Positions 35,177 to 44,067 of a DNA stretch of 64,000 nt are shown here, piece by piece. Every line of letters begins with the position of its first letter. Position 1 is the stretch's first letter. The notes under the pieces were generated by a model, which saw only the letters and a list, made by a program, of their open reading frames with translations, was not told the origin of the DNA and ran no database searches. Source of the DNA: Myxococcus sp. RHSTA-1-4 (GTDB lineage Bacteria; Myxococcota; Myxococcia; Myxococcales; Myxococcaceae); NCBI RefSeq assembly GCF_020037125.1, contig NZ_JAIQDG010000003.1:310001-374000 (forward strand). The letters run 5' to 3'. A program made the position numbers and the translations under genes.

Positions 35177-35510
35177 AGATGGGCCCCAGGCGAGCGTTGA
35201 TGGGCAGCGTGTTGAACAGCAGCGCCTTCCCCGTCACGGCGTCGCCGCTCATGCACGTGTAGACCGCCCATCCCGTGAAGACGAGGTTCTCCATGCCCTC
35301 AATGAAGCAGTAGGGACACTTTCCTTCGCCACAGCTCGAAACGAAGCACGCCGTGCCTCCGCATGTGACGGTCGCAGGCCATCCACGCTTGATGCACCCG
35401 GGGGCCTTCGTCAGGGGAGGCTCCGCATGGGCTGTCGGTAGCTGCAAGGAGCCCAGCATTCCGAGTCCCAGCAGCAGGCTCGTCAGCGTCTTTCGCGCAT
35501 GTCGCGGCAC
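35169..35510 (-). CDS. Secreted cysteine-rich protein
   Basis: 113 aa from GTG 35510, chosen because AAGGA sits about 8 nt upstream and the sequence then runs straight into a signal peptide (TLTSLLLGLGMLGSLQLPTAHA). The mature part (about 84 aa) has nine cysteines (CIKRGW, CGGTACFVSSCGEGKCPYCF, MSGDAV and final CG), so disulfide-rich and likely exported. No family recognised. It overlaps the 126-aa gene by 8 nt and is divergent from the HNHP protein across about 100 nt. Confidence 0.65.
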   Translation of the reverse strand: MPRHARKTLTSLLLGLGMLGSLQLPTAHAEPPLTKAPGCIKRGWPATVTCGGTACFVSSCGEGKCPYCFIEGMENLVFTGWAVYTCMSGDAVTGKALLFNTLPINARLGPICG

Positions 35511-35612
35511 GCAGCATTCCTTCGCGCAAGCAAGCGTCAGGAGACTACCCCATCCCTGCATTGGGCCTACCGCTCGGAGGCAGGGGCATTTGGGGGTCTT
35601 GACGTCACCAAC

Positions 35613-36437
35613 ATGGGAAGGGCCGGCCGACCGCATCTCACGTCCACAGCGCGTCGGGTACGAGTCCGCGAGCATCCACTGGACTCAAGCCAGGCGCCCC
35701 GCTCTTCCTCCTTCTGGGCGGATGCGCTGGCTTCCACTCCACCCTCTATCACCGCTCCCGACGCGGAGATTGCGCTAGGGCCGTGGACGGAAGTGCCCGC
35801 CGTGGAGATGCCCGCAGGGGATGCTTCCATCCCCATAGGCATCCTGCGGGATGTGGCGGAGGCGCTGCTGAAGCTTCCCGGGGCGAAGGCGTGTGACCCG
35901 GGGACGCGGCGCCCCATCGTGGGGTTGTCCACGGAGTACTGCTCGACTGTGCACGTGGCGGGCAGCCGTGACTCCCTGTTCTGGCGGGTGGCGGAGCCCG
36001 TCCGGGGTAGCCACGAGGCCCGCAAGCCGCTCTTCGCGGTGAAGGATGATGACTTCCCGTCTTCGCAGGTGTGGGTTGTAGGCTACGTCCACAATCATCC
36101 GTGTGCCGCGGCTTCCTCGTCGCAGGTCCTCAGCGTGTGGCCTACAGACGCGATCAAACCCTTCGTGGCCATGGCGGAAGTGCGCCTGATACCTGGCAAC
36201 CCCGCTCCAGCAGTCTTCAAGAGGTCTGCCATCGAGATGGCATCGGCGCTGGTGGCGGAGCGTCAGGATGGGACGCGCCTCTTCCTGCGCTACTTTCCAA
36301 CGGGAGAGGTCCAGCAGTGGAGCGAAGCCTGGGCTTGCTGGGTCCCGCTGGGCGTCTGTGCTCCACGCAGTCCGCGCCCGCCTTTCCGGAACATGGCGCC
36401 CCAATGTAGCGCCGGGGGGCAGTTACTCGGTGATTAG
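35613..36437 (+). CDS. HNHP (JAMM-like) domain protein
   Basis: About 274 aa. The start is uncertain: ATG 35613 is preferred because earlier in-frame starts overlap the divergent gene, but no good ribosome-binding site is seen. No signal peptide. At about residues 190-210, VVGYVHNHP, SSSQVLSVWPTD resembles the JAMM/MPN+ metal motif H-x-H-P...S-x2-D, but the aspartate is not at the normal distance, so metal binding is uncertain. The stop at 36437 is 9 nt before the lipoprotein ATG. Codon use and G+C are less extreme than in the flanking genes. I infer a lineage-specific exported-toxin or peptidase-like protein paired with the lipoprotein; family not identified. Confidence 0.55.
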   Translation: MGRAGRPHLTSTARRVRVREHPLDSSQAPRSSSFWADALASTPPSITAPDAEIALGPWTEVPAVEMPAGDASIPIGILRDVAEALLKLPGAKACDPGTRRPIVGLSTEYCSTVHVAGSRDSLFWRVAEPVRGSHEARKPLFAVKDDDFPSSQVWVVGYVHNHPCAAASSSQVLSVWPTDAIKPFVAMAEVRLIPGNPAPAVFKRSAIEMASALVAERQDGTRLFLRYFPTGEVQQWSEAWACWVPLGVCAPRSPRPPFRNMAPQCSAGGQLLGD

Positions 36438-36446
36438 GTGTGGGAA

Positions 36447-36923
36447 ATGATCAAGGCATTGACGCTGGCAGGGGCTATCGCGGTACTGCATGGATGTGCT
36501 GCACCTGCCGCGGCCTGGAAGGGCGAGGTGACGTGGCCGGACGAGCATTCGGCCAGAACCGTTGTCGAGCCCATGGAGGCCGGTGCCGCGCTCGCCGCAG
36601 CGGGCGCGATTCGCGAGGTGGTGAGAACCAACCCGTTTCCGAACCTGTTCGCGGGTTGCTCCAGCCCGGAGCAGGGGCTAGATGTTGCCGTCTTTGCAGG
36701 CCCGACGCCGGGCTTGTACTTCGTGATCGTGGACCAGCGCTTTCACCGCTGCGGCGGCCCAAGCGGACGTGTCCTCGATTGGTGGGAGGTGTATGCGGTG
36801 ACGTCGCAGGGAGATGTGGTCGCGAAGGCCCCGCCTCCGGCTGATGAGGACCCTTCGGCGTCACCCGCCGCCCCGGAGCCGGTGCCACCGGCGCCAGCGC
36901 AGCCCCACCCGGAAGGCCCGTGA
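36447..36923 (+). CDS. Lipoprotein paired with the HNHP protein
   Basis: 158 aa from ATG 36447 (AGGTG 6 nt upstream). Lipobox LHGC with Cys14 (ALTLAGAIAVLHGC). The mature protein has a conserved-looking domain with four further cysteines and ends in a Pro/Ala/Glu-rich tail. No known family. The short spacing to the HNHP gene indicates a two-gene unit, as seen for effector-immunity or enzyme-anchor pairs. Likely outer-membrane or periplasm-facing. Confidence 0.65.
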   Translation: MIKALTLAGAIAVLHGCAAPAAAWKGEVTWPDEHSARTVVEPMEAGAALAAAGAIREVVRTNPFPNLFAGCSSPEQGLDVAVFAGPTPGLYFVIVDQRFHRCGGPSGRVLDWWEVYAVTSQGDVVAKAPPPADEDPSASPAAPEPVPPAPAQPHPEGP

Positions 36924-36956
36924 GGGTTTGCTCCTCTCAGGGCGGGCATCCAATGC

Positions 36957-37063
36957 TCACCCGCTGCCGGTAGGCCACTCCTCGAGGTTTTCCCATCCTC
37001 GGCCACGAGGTTGCGCATCTCGGCGACCAGGGCCGCTCTCTAGTCCCACGCGGCTTCAGTCAT
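36957..37063 (-). pseudogene. Relic of a second copy of the 126-aa hypothetical gene
   Basis: Read on the minus strand from ATG 37063, the relic gives MTEAAWD, an in-frame stop, then RAALVAEMRN, which aligns with MAEDSWEQEATLVVEALN of the intact gene. The far end, in another frame, reads GWENLEEWPTGSG-stop, aligning with GWEAFEGLRAGSE-stop. About 270 nt between the two ends are missing. So a paralogue suffered an internal deletion, a nonsense mutation and a frameshift. Confidence 0.7.
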
Positions 37064-37203
37064 GGGAGGGGGCGAGCGTTGGAGGTCATCGTCCGGAATC
37101 GTAGCTTCAGGCCCCGGCTTCGACCGTTCGCGGTGGGTCCGCGACGCATCCGCCGGGCGTCGCTTGTAGGCGTGGGCGGAGTATCCGACACTGTCCCCCC
37201 TAC

Positions 37204-38796
37204 ATGGCTGCCAGCGAAGAACGCCGCTTCCAGGCCCTGGTGCTCGCGCCCGTCCGGCGCGTGCAGCGGCGTCTCAATGCCGTGGCCTGGGCCGAGGCCG
37301 GCATCGCCCCGGTGTGGGCCACCGCCACCGCCTGTGTGCTCGCGCGCCTGCTCCTGCGCGGCGCCGTGGTATGGGCCCTGCCCCCGCTGCTGGCCGCCGG
37401 CCTCGGCTGGTGGTTCTGGCGCGCCCGTTCCAAGGGCGTGTCGCTGGAGCAGGCCGCGGTGCTCGCGGACCGCTCGGCCAATGCCGGGGGCCTGTTGCTC
37501 ACGCGACTGGAGCGCCCCGTCGGTGAGTGGGAGCTCACCGTCAACCAGCTCGCCCGCGCGGTGAAGCCTCCCGAGGTGAAGTGGCGCCGCCCCGTGGGAG
37601 CGCTGCTCGGGGCGCTGCTCTTCCTGGTGGCCGGCTTCCTCCTGCCGCTGCCGGCCCCGCGCGTCCGCCCCTCGAATGCCGCCGCCGCCGCGAAGGTGGC
37701 CACCGTGCAGGCCCAGGCCGAGGCGCTCGCGAAGGAGGAGGTGCTGGAGGAGTCCGTCGAGGACGAGCTGCGCCGGCTGGCCGAGGAGGTCGCCGAGGGA
37801 CGCTTCGACTCCGGGGACTGGGAGGCCGCCGATGCGATGGAGAAGCGGCTCGCCGAGAAGGCCGCCGAGGCCGCCGCCGAGCTGTCCCGCGCTGCCGAGG
37901 CCGCGCGCGAACTGGAGGACGCACTGGGCGCCGCCGGTGGCGCCGAGGCCGCCTCCCGCGAACGCGAGGAGCTGGAGCGCGCGCTGATGGCGCTGAGCGA
38001 GGGCGACCCCAACGCAGCGGAGGAGGGCGACGGCGACTCCGAGCAAGGCTCGGGCGAACAGGGCCAGGGCGGCGAGAACGGTGCGTCCCAGCAGGGCGAA
38101 GGGCAGCAGGGGCAGCAGGGGCAACAGGCCCAGGGACAGCAGGGACAACAAGGTCAGCAAGGCCAACAGCAGGGACAACAGGGCCAGGGGCAGCAAGGTC
38201 AGCAGGGCCAACAGTCCGGCTCCGCCCAGGCGCGGGCTCGTTCGCAGGCCTCGGGTTCTCCGGAGCAAATCGCCAGCCTTCGTGAGTCGCTGGAGCGCCG
38301 GCGTCAATCCCTGGAGAACCGCTTCGACCCGCAGAAGGCCCAGGCCCGGCAGCAGCGCTCGGGCGAGGGCCGCAACGGTGGCAACCGCTCGGGACAGGGC
38401 AGGTCCGGCCAGGGGCGCAACGGTTCGGGCAACGGCGAGCAGGGCGATGGGCAAGGCCAGCAGGGCTCCCAGGGCCATGCGAGCCGGAACGTCCGGCAGG
38501 GCTCGGGTGCCGAAGCAGGGCGAGGGGGCGAGAGCCAGCCGCTCGTGTTCGGTGACGAGGCGGAGATGGACCCGGAGCGGCTCGCGTTCGAGCCTCTTCC
38601 TCCGGGCCAGGGCGGCGACGAGGCCGAGGAGTTGTGGGGCCTCAAGGCCGCGAACCCGCGGCGGCGCGCGGGGCCGGCGGGGCCGGTGGATGCGCAGGGC
38701 ACCCAGGCACGAGGGGATGCGACGGCGGGGCCCGGTGCGGCGCCGCTGCTGCCTCGCAACCGCGACCTGGTGAAACGGTATTTCGGGGGCGAGTAG
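37204..38796 (+). CDS. Membrane protein with coiled coil and Gln/Gly-rich tail (MoxR-cluster first gene)
   Basis: 530 aa. Two hydrophobic helices (about 40-72 and 129-150) enclose a short loop, then a charged alpha-helical region rich in Glu/Ala/Lys (about 160-270), a low-complexity Gln/Gly stretch (about 290-345) and a basic C-terminal part ending YFGGE. The layout resembles DUF4175-type proteins and BatC/BatD-like members of MoxR clusters, though no specific family is certain. The MoxR gene begins 22 nt downstream. Likely inner-membrane with a large cytoplasmic or periplasmic coiled coil. No ribosome-binding site precedes ATG 37204, so a different start is possible. Confidence 0.7.
   Translation: MAASEERRFQALVLAPVRRVQRRLNAVAWAEAGIAPVWATATACVLARLLLRGAVVWALPPLLAAGLGWWFWRARSKGVSLEQAAVLADRSANAGGLLLTRLERPVGEWELTVNQLARAVKPPEVKWRRPVGALLGALLFLVAGFLLPLPAPRVRPSNAAAAAKVATVQAQAEALAKEEVLEESVEDELRRLAEEVAEGRFDSGDWEAADAMEKRLAEKAAEAAAELSRAAEAARELEDALGAAGGAEAASREREELERALMALSEGDPNAAEEGDGDSEQGSGEQGQGGENGASQQGEGQQGQQGQQAQGQQGQQGQQGQQQGQQGQGQQGQQGQQSGSAQARARSQASGSPEQIASLRESLERRRQSLENRFDPQKAQARQQRSGEGRNGGNRSGQGRSGQGRNGSGNGEQGDGQGQQGSQGHASRNVRQGSGAEAGRGGESQPLVFGDEAEMDPERLAFEPLPPGQGGDEAEELWGLKAANPRRRAGPAGPVDAQGTQARGDATAGPGAAPLLPRNRDLVKRYFGGE
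38089..38218 (+). repeat. GGN-CAG-CAR type trinucleotide-rich repeat coding Gln/Gly
   Basis: A stretch of imperfect repeats of about 9 nt (GGGCAGCAG-like) inside the membrane-protein gene encodes GQQ units. Such repeats can vary in length between strains. Confidence 0.7.
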
Positions 38797-38818
38797 TCGT
38801 CCGGAAGGGGAGAAACAC

Positions 38819-39817
38819 GTGGCAGCAGAGCTTCTCAGTCCCGTGGAAGCACAGGGCGCGGCGGAGGTGGCGGCACGGCTCAAGGACGGGCTGAACACCG
38901 TGCTGCTCGACCAGGAAGCCGTCGTCGAGCAGGTGGTGGTGGCGGTGCTCGCGCGCGGCCACGTGCTCCTCGAGGGCCTGCCCGGCCTGGGCAAGACGGA
39001 GCTGTGCAAGTCACTGGCGAAGCTGCTGTCGCTGCCCTTCCGCCGCATCCAGTTCACTCCCGACCTGCTCCCCGGCGACATCACCGGCACCTACGTCCTG
39101 GAGGGCGAGGGCCGCCGCGACTTCGTCTTCCGCGAGGGCCCCCTCTTCGCCAGCCTCGTGCTCGCGGACGAAATCAACCGCTCCAGCCCCAAGACGCAGT
39201 CCGCGCTGCTGGAGGCCATGCAGGAGCGCAGCGTGACGGTGCTCGGGCAGACGCGCCCGCTGCCGGACCCCTTCTTCGTGCTGGCCACGCAGAACCCCAT
39301 CGAGCTGGAGGGCACCTACCCCCTCCCCGAGGCCCAGCTCGACCGCTTCCTCTTCCGCATCCAGGTCCCCCCCGTGGGCGCGAAGACGCTGCGCACCCTG
39401 CTCACCACGCGCGTGCGCGGCGCTCCTCCGGAGCTGTCCCCCGTGCTGGACGCGGGCGGCCTGTCACGCCTGTTCGCCGCGGTGGACCGCGTTCACCTGC
39501 CCGGCCCCGTCGCCGACTTCATCGGCCGGCTGGTGGAGGCCAGCGACCCGCGGCAGCCCTCCGCTCCCGACGCCGTGCGCCGCTTCGTGCGTTATGGCGC
39601 CAGCCCTCGCGCGGCGCTCGCGCTCGCCGCCTCCGGGCGTGCCCTGGCGCTGCTGCGCGGCCGTCCCAACGTGGGCTTCGATGACGTGGTTGCCACCGCG
39701 CCCGCCGCACTCAACCACCGGCTGGTGCTCGCCTACGAGGCGTCGCTGGAGAAGGTCACCGCCCCTGACGTGGTGCGCGCCCTCCTCCAGGCCGTGCCCG
39801 AGGTGCCCCGTGCGTAG
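38819..39817 (+). CDS. MoxR-family AAA+ ATPase
   Basis: 332 aa from GTG 38819. Walker A GLPGLGKTE (about 53-61), Walker B/DExx LVLADEINRSSPKTQSALLEAMQE and sensor 1 ATQNPIELEGTYPLPEAQLDRF, the MoxR signature. MoxR ATPases work as chaperones that activate or assemble vWA-domain complexes, and here the partners are encoded downstream (DUF58, BatA-like and double-vWA proteins). The end overlaps the next gene by 8 nt. Confidence 0.93.
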   Translation: MAAELLSPVEAQGAAEVAARLKDGLNTVLLDQEAVVEQVVVAVLARGHVLLEGLPGLGKTELCKSLAKLLSLPFRRIQFTPDLLPGDITGTYVLEGEGRRDFVFREGPLFASLVLADEINRSSPKTQSALLEAMQERSVTVLGQTRPLPDPFFVLATQNPIELEGTYPLPEAQLDRFLFRIQVPPVGAKTLRTLLTTRVRGAPPELSPVLDAGGLSRLFAAVDRVHLPGPVADFIGRLVEASDPRQPSAPDAVRRFVRYGASPRAALALAASGRALALLRGRPNVGFDDVVATAPAALNHRLVLAYEASLEKVTAPDVVRALLQAVPEVPRA

Positions 39818-41564
39818 TGTGCTCGCGGCCGCGGTGCTGCTCCTGCTGCTCGGGGCTCCGCGCGCCTTCGCCACCTCTCCCGCCGCCGCCGTCGCGGAGA
39901 GAGCGCCGGACGAGCGGCCCCGCTCCGGCTATCGCGAGTCCTCGGGGAAGAGCGAGGTCTTGAAGGAGGGAGACCTGCGCGTCTCCATCCGCACCGGACT
40001 GCTGAAGCCTCCGCGTGGCTACACACCGCTGGAGGTGGTGCTCCAGAACAGCGGCCCGGCGCCGCTCCAGGCCCGGCTGTCCTTCCAGGGGCACTACGGC
40101 GCGGGCACGCGCGTCACGGAGCGTCTCGTGGAGGTGGGGCCGCGCCAGCGCGTCGTCGCCTGGCTGCCGGTGCCCGCGACGCTCCCCGCCGGCAACGTCG
40201 AGGTGCAGGTGCTCGGGCTGCCTCGGGTCGTCCAGCCCGTGTACCTGGACCACGCGCAGTACGGAGCCGTGCTGGTGCTCGGCACGACGGATGACTTCGA
40301 GGCCGGCACCGGGCTCCAGGAGGCGGAGGAGAACCAGGAGCCCCTCTTCGCCGCCCGCTTCCTCGAGGAACGCGAGGCCCCTCGCGAGCTGGCCTCCTAC
40401 GTGGGCTACCCCGTGGTGCTCGTCTCCGATGTGGCCGCCGTGCCCGCGGACGTGTGGGCCATCCTGGAGGCCTACGCCGTCTCCGGGGGCCGGCTCGTCC
40501 TCACCCGCCCTCCGCGCGACCTGGGCGAGCGCCTGCCGCTGCTCGCCGCGGGCGACACCCGCTCGGAGGTGCTCTACGGCTTCGGTCACGTGCGGCGGTG
40601 TGGCCAGCCGGCCGAGTGCGCGCAGGCCGTGACGTCCCTGCTTGCGGAGGCCACCTCGGGGCCGGTGAGTCCCATCGGTCCGCCGCCTCGCTGGGAGCGG
40701 GGCAACACGCTCCAGGGGGGAGAGCTGCCCCTGCTGGAGAGCGCCCGCGCTCCGGTGGGCCGCTTCCTCATGCTCATCTTCGCCTTCGCGCTGGCGGTGG
40801 GCCCGGGCGGGTTGGTGCTGGCGCGGCGCAGGGGGCCGGTGGCGGTGCTGGTGGCGGTGCCGGTGGTGTCGCTCATCACGTGCGTGGCCCTCATCGCCTG
40901 GTCGGTGCTGGTGGACGGCTTCGCCGTGCACGCCGCGCGCTACAGCCTCACGTGGCTGGACGGGCAGCGCTCCCGCGCGGTGACGCTCGGCGTGGCGGCC
41001 TGGTACGCGAACCTGTCTCCGGGAGAGGTGAAGTTCCCCGCCTCCAGCGCGCTGCTGCCGCCCGACGAGCAGGACGAGTCGCTGGTGGACCTCGACTGGA
41101 CGAATGGCCTCACCGTGACGCGGGGCTTCCTGCCGCCGCGCACCTACCGCGAGTGGGGCGAGGTGGCCGTGCTGCCCACGCGCGCGCGGCTGGTGCTGAG
41201 GGACGAAGGGGGCACCGTGCGTGTGCAGAACGCGCTGGGCGCTCGGGTGGAGAAGGGCTACCTGCGGCGGGGCGGCGCGCATTACCGGCTGCCCGCGCTG
41301 GAGGACGGGGCGGAGGCCGTGCTGGACGCGCCGGTGCCGGAGGCGGAGCTGCCCCATCCCGTGGGGGACCTGCTCCAGGACATGGGGCCCACGCTGGACG
41401 AGCGGCTCGTGCGGGGCAATCCGGGCTTCCAGTCGGACCTGCCCGACGGTGGCTTCGTGGTGCGCGTCGGAGGGCCGGGCCTGGCGCCCAGCGCGGCGCT
41501 GCCGGTGGAGTTGGAGGCCGGCGTGCACGTGGTGCGCGGCCAGGTGGAAGAGGTGAGGCCATGA
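39810..41564 (+). CDS. Membrane protein with large periplasmic N-terminal domain (MoxR cluster)
   Basis: 584 aa from GTG 39810, overlapping MoxR by 8 nt. Signal-like start, then about 280 residues of beta-rich extracytoplasmic sequence containing a Rossmann-like part (YPVVLVSDVAAVPADVWAILEAYAVSGGRLVLT), two transmembrane helices (about 320-342 and 348-370), and another extracytoplasmic domain. No named family recognised. The ATG of the ABC ATPase gene overlaps its stop (ATGA). Probable part of the complex assembled by the MoxR ATPase. Confidence 0.75.
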   Translation: MRSVLAAAVLLLLLGAPRAFATSPAAAVAERAPDERPRSGYRESSGKSEVLKEGDLRVSIRTGLLKPPRGYTPLEVVLQNSGPAPLQARLSFQGHYGAGTRVTERLVEVGPRQRVVAWLPVPATLPAGNVEVQVLGLPRVVQPVYLDHAQYGAVLVLGTTDDFEAGTGLQEAEENQEPLFAARFLEEREAPRELASYVGYPVVLVSDVAAVPADVWAILEAYAVSGGRLVLTRPPRDLGERLPLLAAGDTRSEVLYGFGHVRRCGQPAECAQAVTSLLAEATSGPVSPIGPPPRWERGNTLQGGELPLLESARAPVGRFLMLIFAFALAVGPGGLVLARRRGPVAVLVAVPVVSLITCVALIAWSVLVDGFAVHAARYSLTWLDGQRSRAVTLGVAAWYANLSPGEVKFPASSALLPPDEQDESLVDLDWTNGLTVTRGFLPPRTYREWGEVAVLPTRARLVLRDEGGTVRVQNALGARVEKGYLRRGGAHYRLPALEDGAEAVLDAPVPEAELPHPVGDLLQDMGPTLDERLVRGNPGFQSDLPDGGFVVRVGGPGLAPSAALPVELEAGVHVVRGQVEEVRP

Positions 41565-42544
41565 GCCTGCTGCGGGTGAACGGGCTGCGGCGCGACTTCG
41601 GCGCGCTGCGCGCGGTGGATGACGTGTCCTTCACGCTGGAGGCCGGCAGCATCCTCGGCTTCATCGGGCCCAACGGCGCGGGGAAGAGCACCACGCTGCG
41701 CATCCTCGCCACGCTGGACGTGCCCACTTCCGGCGAGGTGTTGCTGGACGGGCATTCACTGGTGGACGCGCCGGACAAGGCCCGGCCGCTCATCGGCTAC
41801 ATGCCGGACCGGTACGGCACCTACGACGACGTCACCGTCTTCGAGTTCCTGGACTTCTTCGCGCGTGCCTACGGGCTGAAGGGCGCCCAGCGGCGGCAGC
41901 GGGTGGAGTCCGTCATGGAGTTCACCGGCCTCACCCCGCTGGCGCAGAAGCTCACCACGGCGCTGTCCAAGGGCATGCGGCAGCGCGTGGCGCTGGGCCG
42001 CACGCTGCTGCACGACCCGCGGCTGCTCTTGCTGGACGAGCCCGCGGACGGACTGGACCCGCGCGCCCGCATCGAGCTGCGCGAATTGCTGCGTGCCCTG
42101 GCGGACCAGGGCAAGGCCGTCATCATCTCCAGCCACATCCTCACGGAGCTGGCCGAGATTTGCGACACGTGCGCCATCATCGAGCAGGGCCGCCTGCTGG
42201 CCACGGGCAAGGTGCAGGACATCCTCCAGCAGGGCGGTGGCCTCGCCGTGGCTCCGGAGCTGACGGTGCGGCTGGCCACCGGCGCGGAAGGAGAGGCACT
42301 GTGGGCTCGCGCGGAGCGGTTGCTCCTGGAGCAGCCCCGGGTGGCGCACGTGGCTCGCGAGGGTGAGTCGCTGCGCGTGCGGCTGGAGCTGGAGACCGGG
42401 GCGGGGCCCGCGCAGGTGGACGCGGCGGCGGCGGTGCTGCTGACGGCGCTGGTGTCCTCGGGCCTGCCGGTGTGCTCGTTCAGCGCCCGGGAGCGGAACC
42501 TCGAGGATGCGTTCATGACGGTGACGAAGGGGAGGGTGGCGTGA
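41561..42544 (+). CDS. ABC transporter ATP-binding protein
   Basis: 327 aa. Walker A GPNGAGKST (36-44), Q-loop region, signature LSKGMRQR (about 138), Walker B LLLLDEPADGLDP, H-loop SSHI. The C-terminal extension (about 90 aa) is typical of GldA/NatA-type exporters. ATGA overlap with the gene upstream and GTGA overlap with the permease downstream. It couples ATP hydrolysis to export by the permease at 42541-44067; substrate unknown. Confidence 0.93.
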   Translation: MSLLRVNGLRRDFGALRAVDDVSFTLEAGSILGFIGPNGAGKSTTLRILATLDVPTSGEVLLDGHSLVDAPDKARPLIGYMPDRYGTYDDVTVFEFLDFFARAYGLKGAQRRQRVESVMEFTGLTPLAQKLTTALSKGMRQRVALGRTLLHDPRLLLLDEPADGLDPRARIELRELLRALADQGKAVIISSHILTELAEICDTCAIIEQGRLLATGKVQDILQQGGGLAVAPELTVRLATGAEGEALWARAERLLLEQPRVAHVAREGESLRVRLELETGAGPAQVDAAAAVLLTALVSSGLPVCSFSARERNLEDAFMTVTKGRVA

Positions 42545-44067
42545 GCTCGCCCGTGGACACGGCCGCGAGCGCGGCCCCGGAGACGGCGGCGCCTTCCGCC
42601 GGAAGCGTGACGGCCGGCGCGGCCCCGTGGTGGGAGCGGTGGGGAGACCGGCTCAACCCGCTGGTGGTGAAGGAGGTCCGCCAGGGCCTGCGCACGCGCA
42701 TCTTCTGGGTGTGCTTCGGACTGATGCTGCTGGCGTGCGTGGTGCTGTCGCTCATCGCCTACGTGGACACGCGTGAGGCCGCGTACGCGCGCAGCGGGCG
42801 GACGTTCTTCTTCGCCTTCTTCGTCTGCCTGGGTCTGGTGCACTTCTTCGTCATTCCCTACAACGCGTACCGCTCCCTCGCGCGAGAGCGGGAGGACGAG
42901 ACGTGGGTGCTGCTGGTGCTCACCGGCCTGGGGCCTCGCCGCATCCTCCGTGGCAAGGTGGCCTCCTACCTGGTGCAGGCGGCCCTGTACGCCTCCGCGG
43001 TGGGGCCCTTCCTCCTCTTCAGCTACTTCCTCAACGGCATCGCCCTGCCCACCATCCTCGCCGTGCTGACGCTGGGGGGGATGTGGCTCGTCTTCCTCAC
43101 GGTGGTGGGCGTGTGCGCGGCGACGCTGGCGGACGGGCGCCTGGCCCGCGCCTTCGTCCACTTCGTGCTGCTGGGCGGGCTGGGCCTGTCGGTGATGTAC
43201 GGGCTGGTGGCCGCGTTCGCGATGACGGAGTCGGGCGACCGGATGCTGGGCGACAACGACTTCCTCTACGCCGCGGGCGTGGCGCTGGCGCTGATGCTCA
43301 CGGACGGCTGGCTGTTGTTCGAAGCAGCCGCGTCCCGGCTCGCGCTGCCCACGGAGGACTACACCCGAGGCCCCCGGCGCGCGCTGGTGGTGCAGGTGCT
43401 GCTCGCCATGCTGGGCGGCGTGGGCGTGTGGTGGGCCGAGGGCAAGGACCACACCGTGCCGGAGGTGTTCGGCATCGTGGGCGCGCTGCACCTCATCGCG
43501 GTGGGGCTCTTCGTGGCCACGGACGTGGACGGGCTCGCGAGGCCGCTGCGTGCGGCCCCCCGGTCCTGGTCGCTGCTGCGGCCGGGCGCGGTGCGGGGCT
43601 TCCGGCTGGTGGTGCTCCTGCTGGCGGCCTGGGCCCTGCTGTGGGTGGGGCTGGAGCTCGTGTCCTCGGACCTCCCGATGCGCGGGCAGTCGATGCGGAT
43701 GGCGACGGTGGCGATGCCGACGTACGGCATCCTCTTCCTGTCGGTGGCGGTGCTGCTGGGGCGGATGTCTCGCTCGGACCGGCTGGCGTCTCCCGCCGCG
43801 CTGCGCCTGCTCTTCGTGGCCGCGGTGGGGTTGGCGTCCGCGCTGCCTCCGCTGCTGGCCGTGCTGGTGGACCTGGAGGCGGATGACGGCCTCTTCAACC
43901 TCCTCAACCCGATTGTGGGCCTCGTGAACTTCGCCACGCACGAGTACGACACGGGGGCGAAGATGTCGTGGGAGCTGCTGTCCTTCGTGGTGGGCGTGAC
44001 GGTGCTGGCCGCGTTCGCCGCGGACCGGGTGCTCGTCGAGCGCGAGAAGCGGGTCCACGCCTCGTGA
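42541..44067 (+). CDS. ABC-2-type permease (MoxR cluster)
   Basis: 508 aa from GTG 42541, overlapping the ATPase stop (GTGA). About ten to twelve transmembrane helices, starting after a 45-residue Ala/Pro-rich N-terminal region. The segment NPLVVKEVRQGLRTRIFWV resembles the coupling motif of ABC-2 exporters. Membrane partner of the preceding ATPase. Substrate cannot be read from the sequence. Overlaps the DUF58 gene (GTGA). Confidence 0.87.
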   Translation: MSSPVDTAASAAPETAAPSAGSVTAGAAPWWERWGDRLNPLVVKEVRQGLRTRIFWVCFGLMLLACVVLSLIAYVDTREAAYARSGRTFFFAFFVCLGLVHFFVIPYNAYRSLAREREDETWVLLVLTGLGPRRILRGKVASYLVQAALYASAVGPFLLFSYFLNGIALPTILAVLTLGGMWLVFLTVVGVCAATLADGRLARAFVHFVLLGGLGLSVMYGLVAAFAMTESGDRMLGDNDFLYAAGVALALMLTDGWLLFEAAASRLALPTEDYTRGPRRALVVQVLLAMLGGVGVWWAEGKDHTVPEVFGIVGALHLIAVGLFVATDVDGLARPLRAAPRSWSLLRPGAVRGFRLVVLLLAAWALLWVGLELVSSDLPMRGQSMRMATVAMPTYGILFLSVAVLLGRMSRSDRLASPAALRLLFVAAVGLASALPPLLAVLVDLEADDGLFNLLNPIVGLVNFATHEYDTGAKMSWELLSFVVGVTVLAAFAADRVLVEREKRVHAS

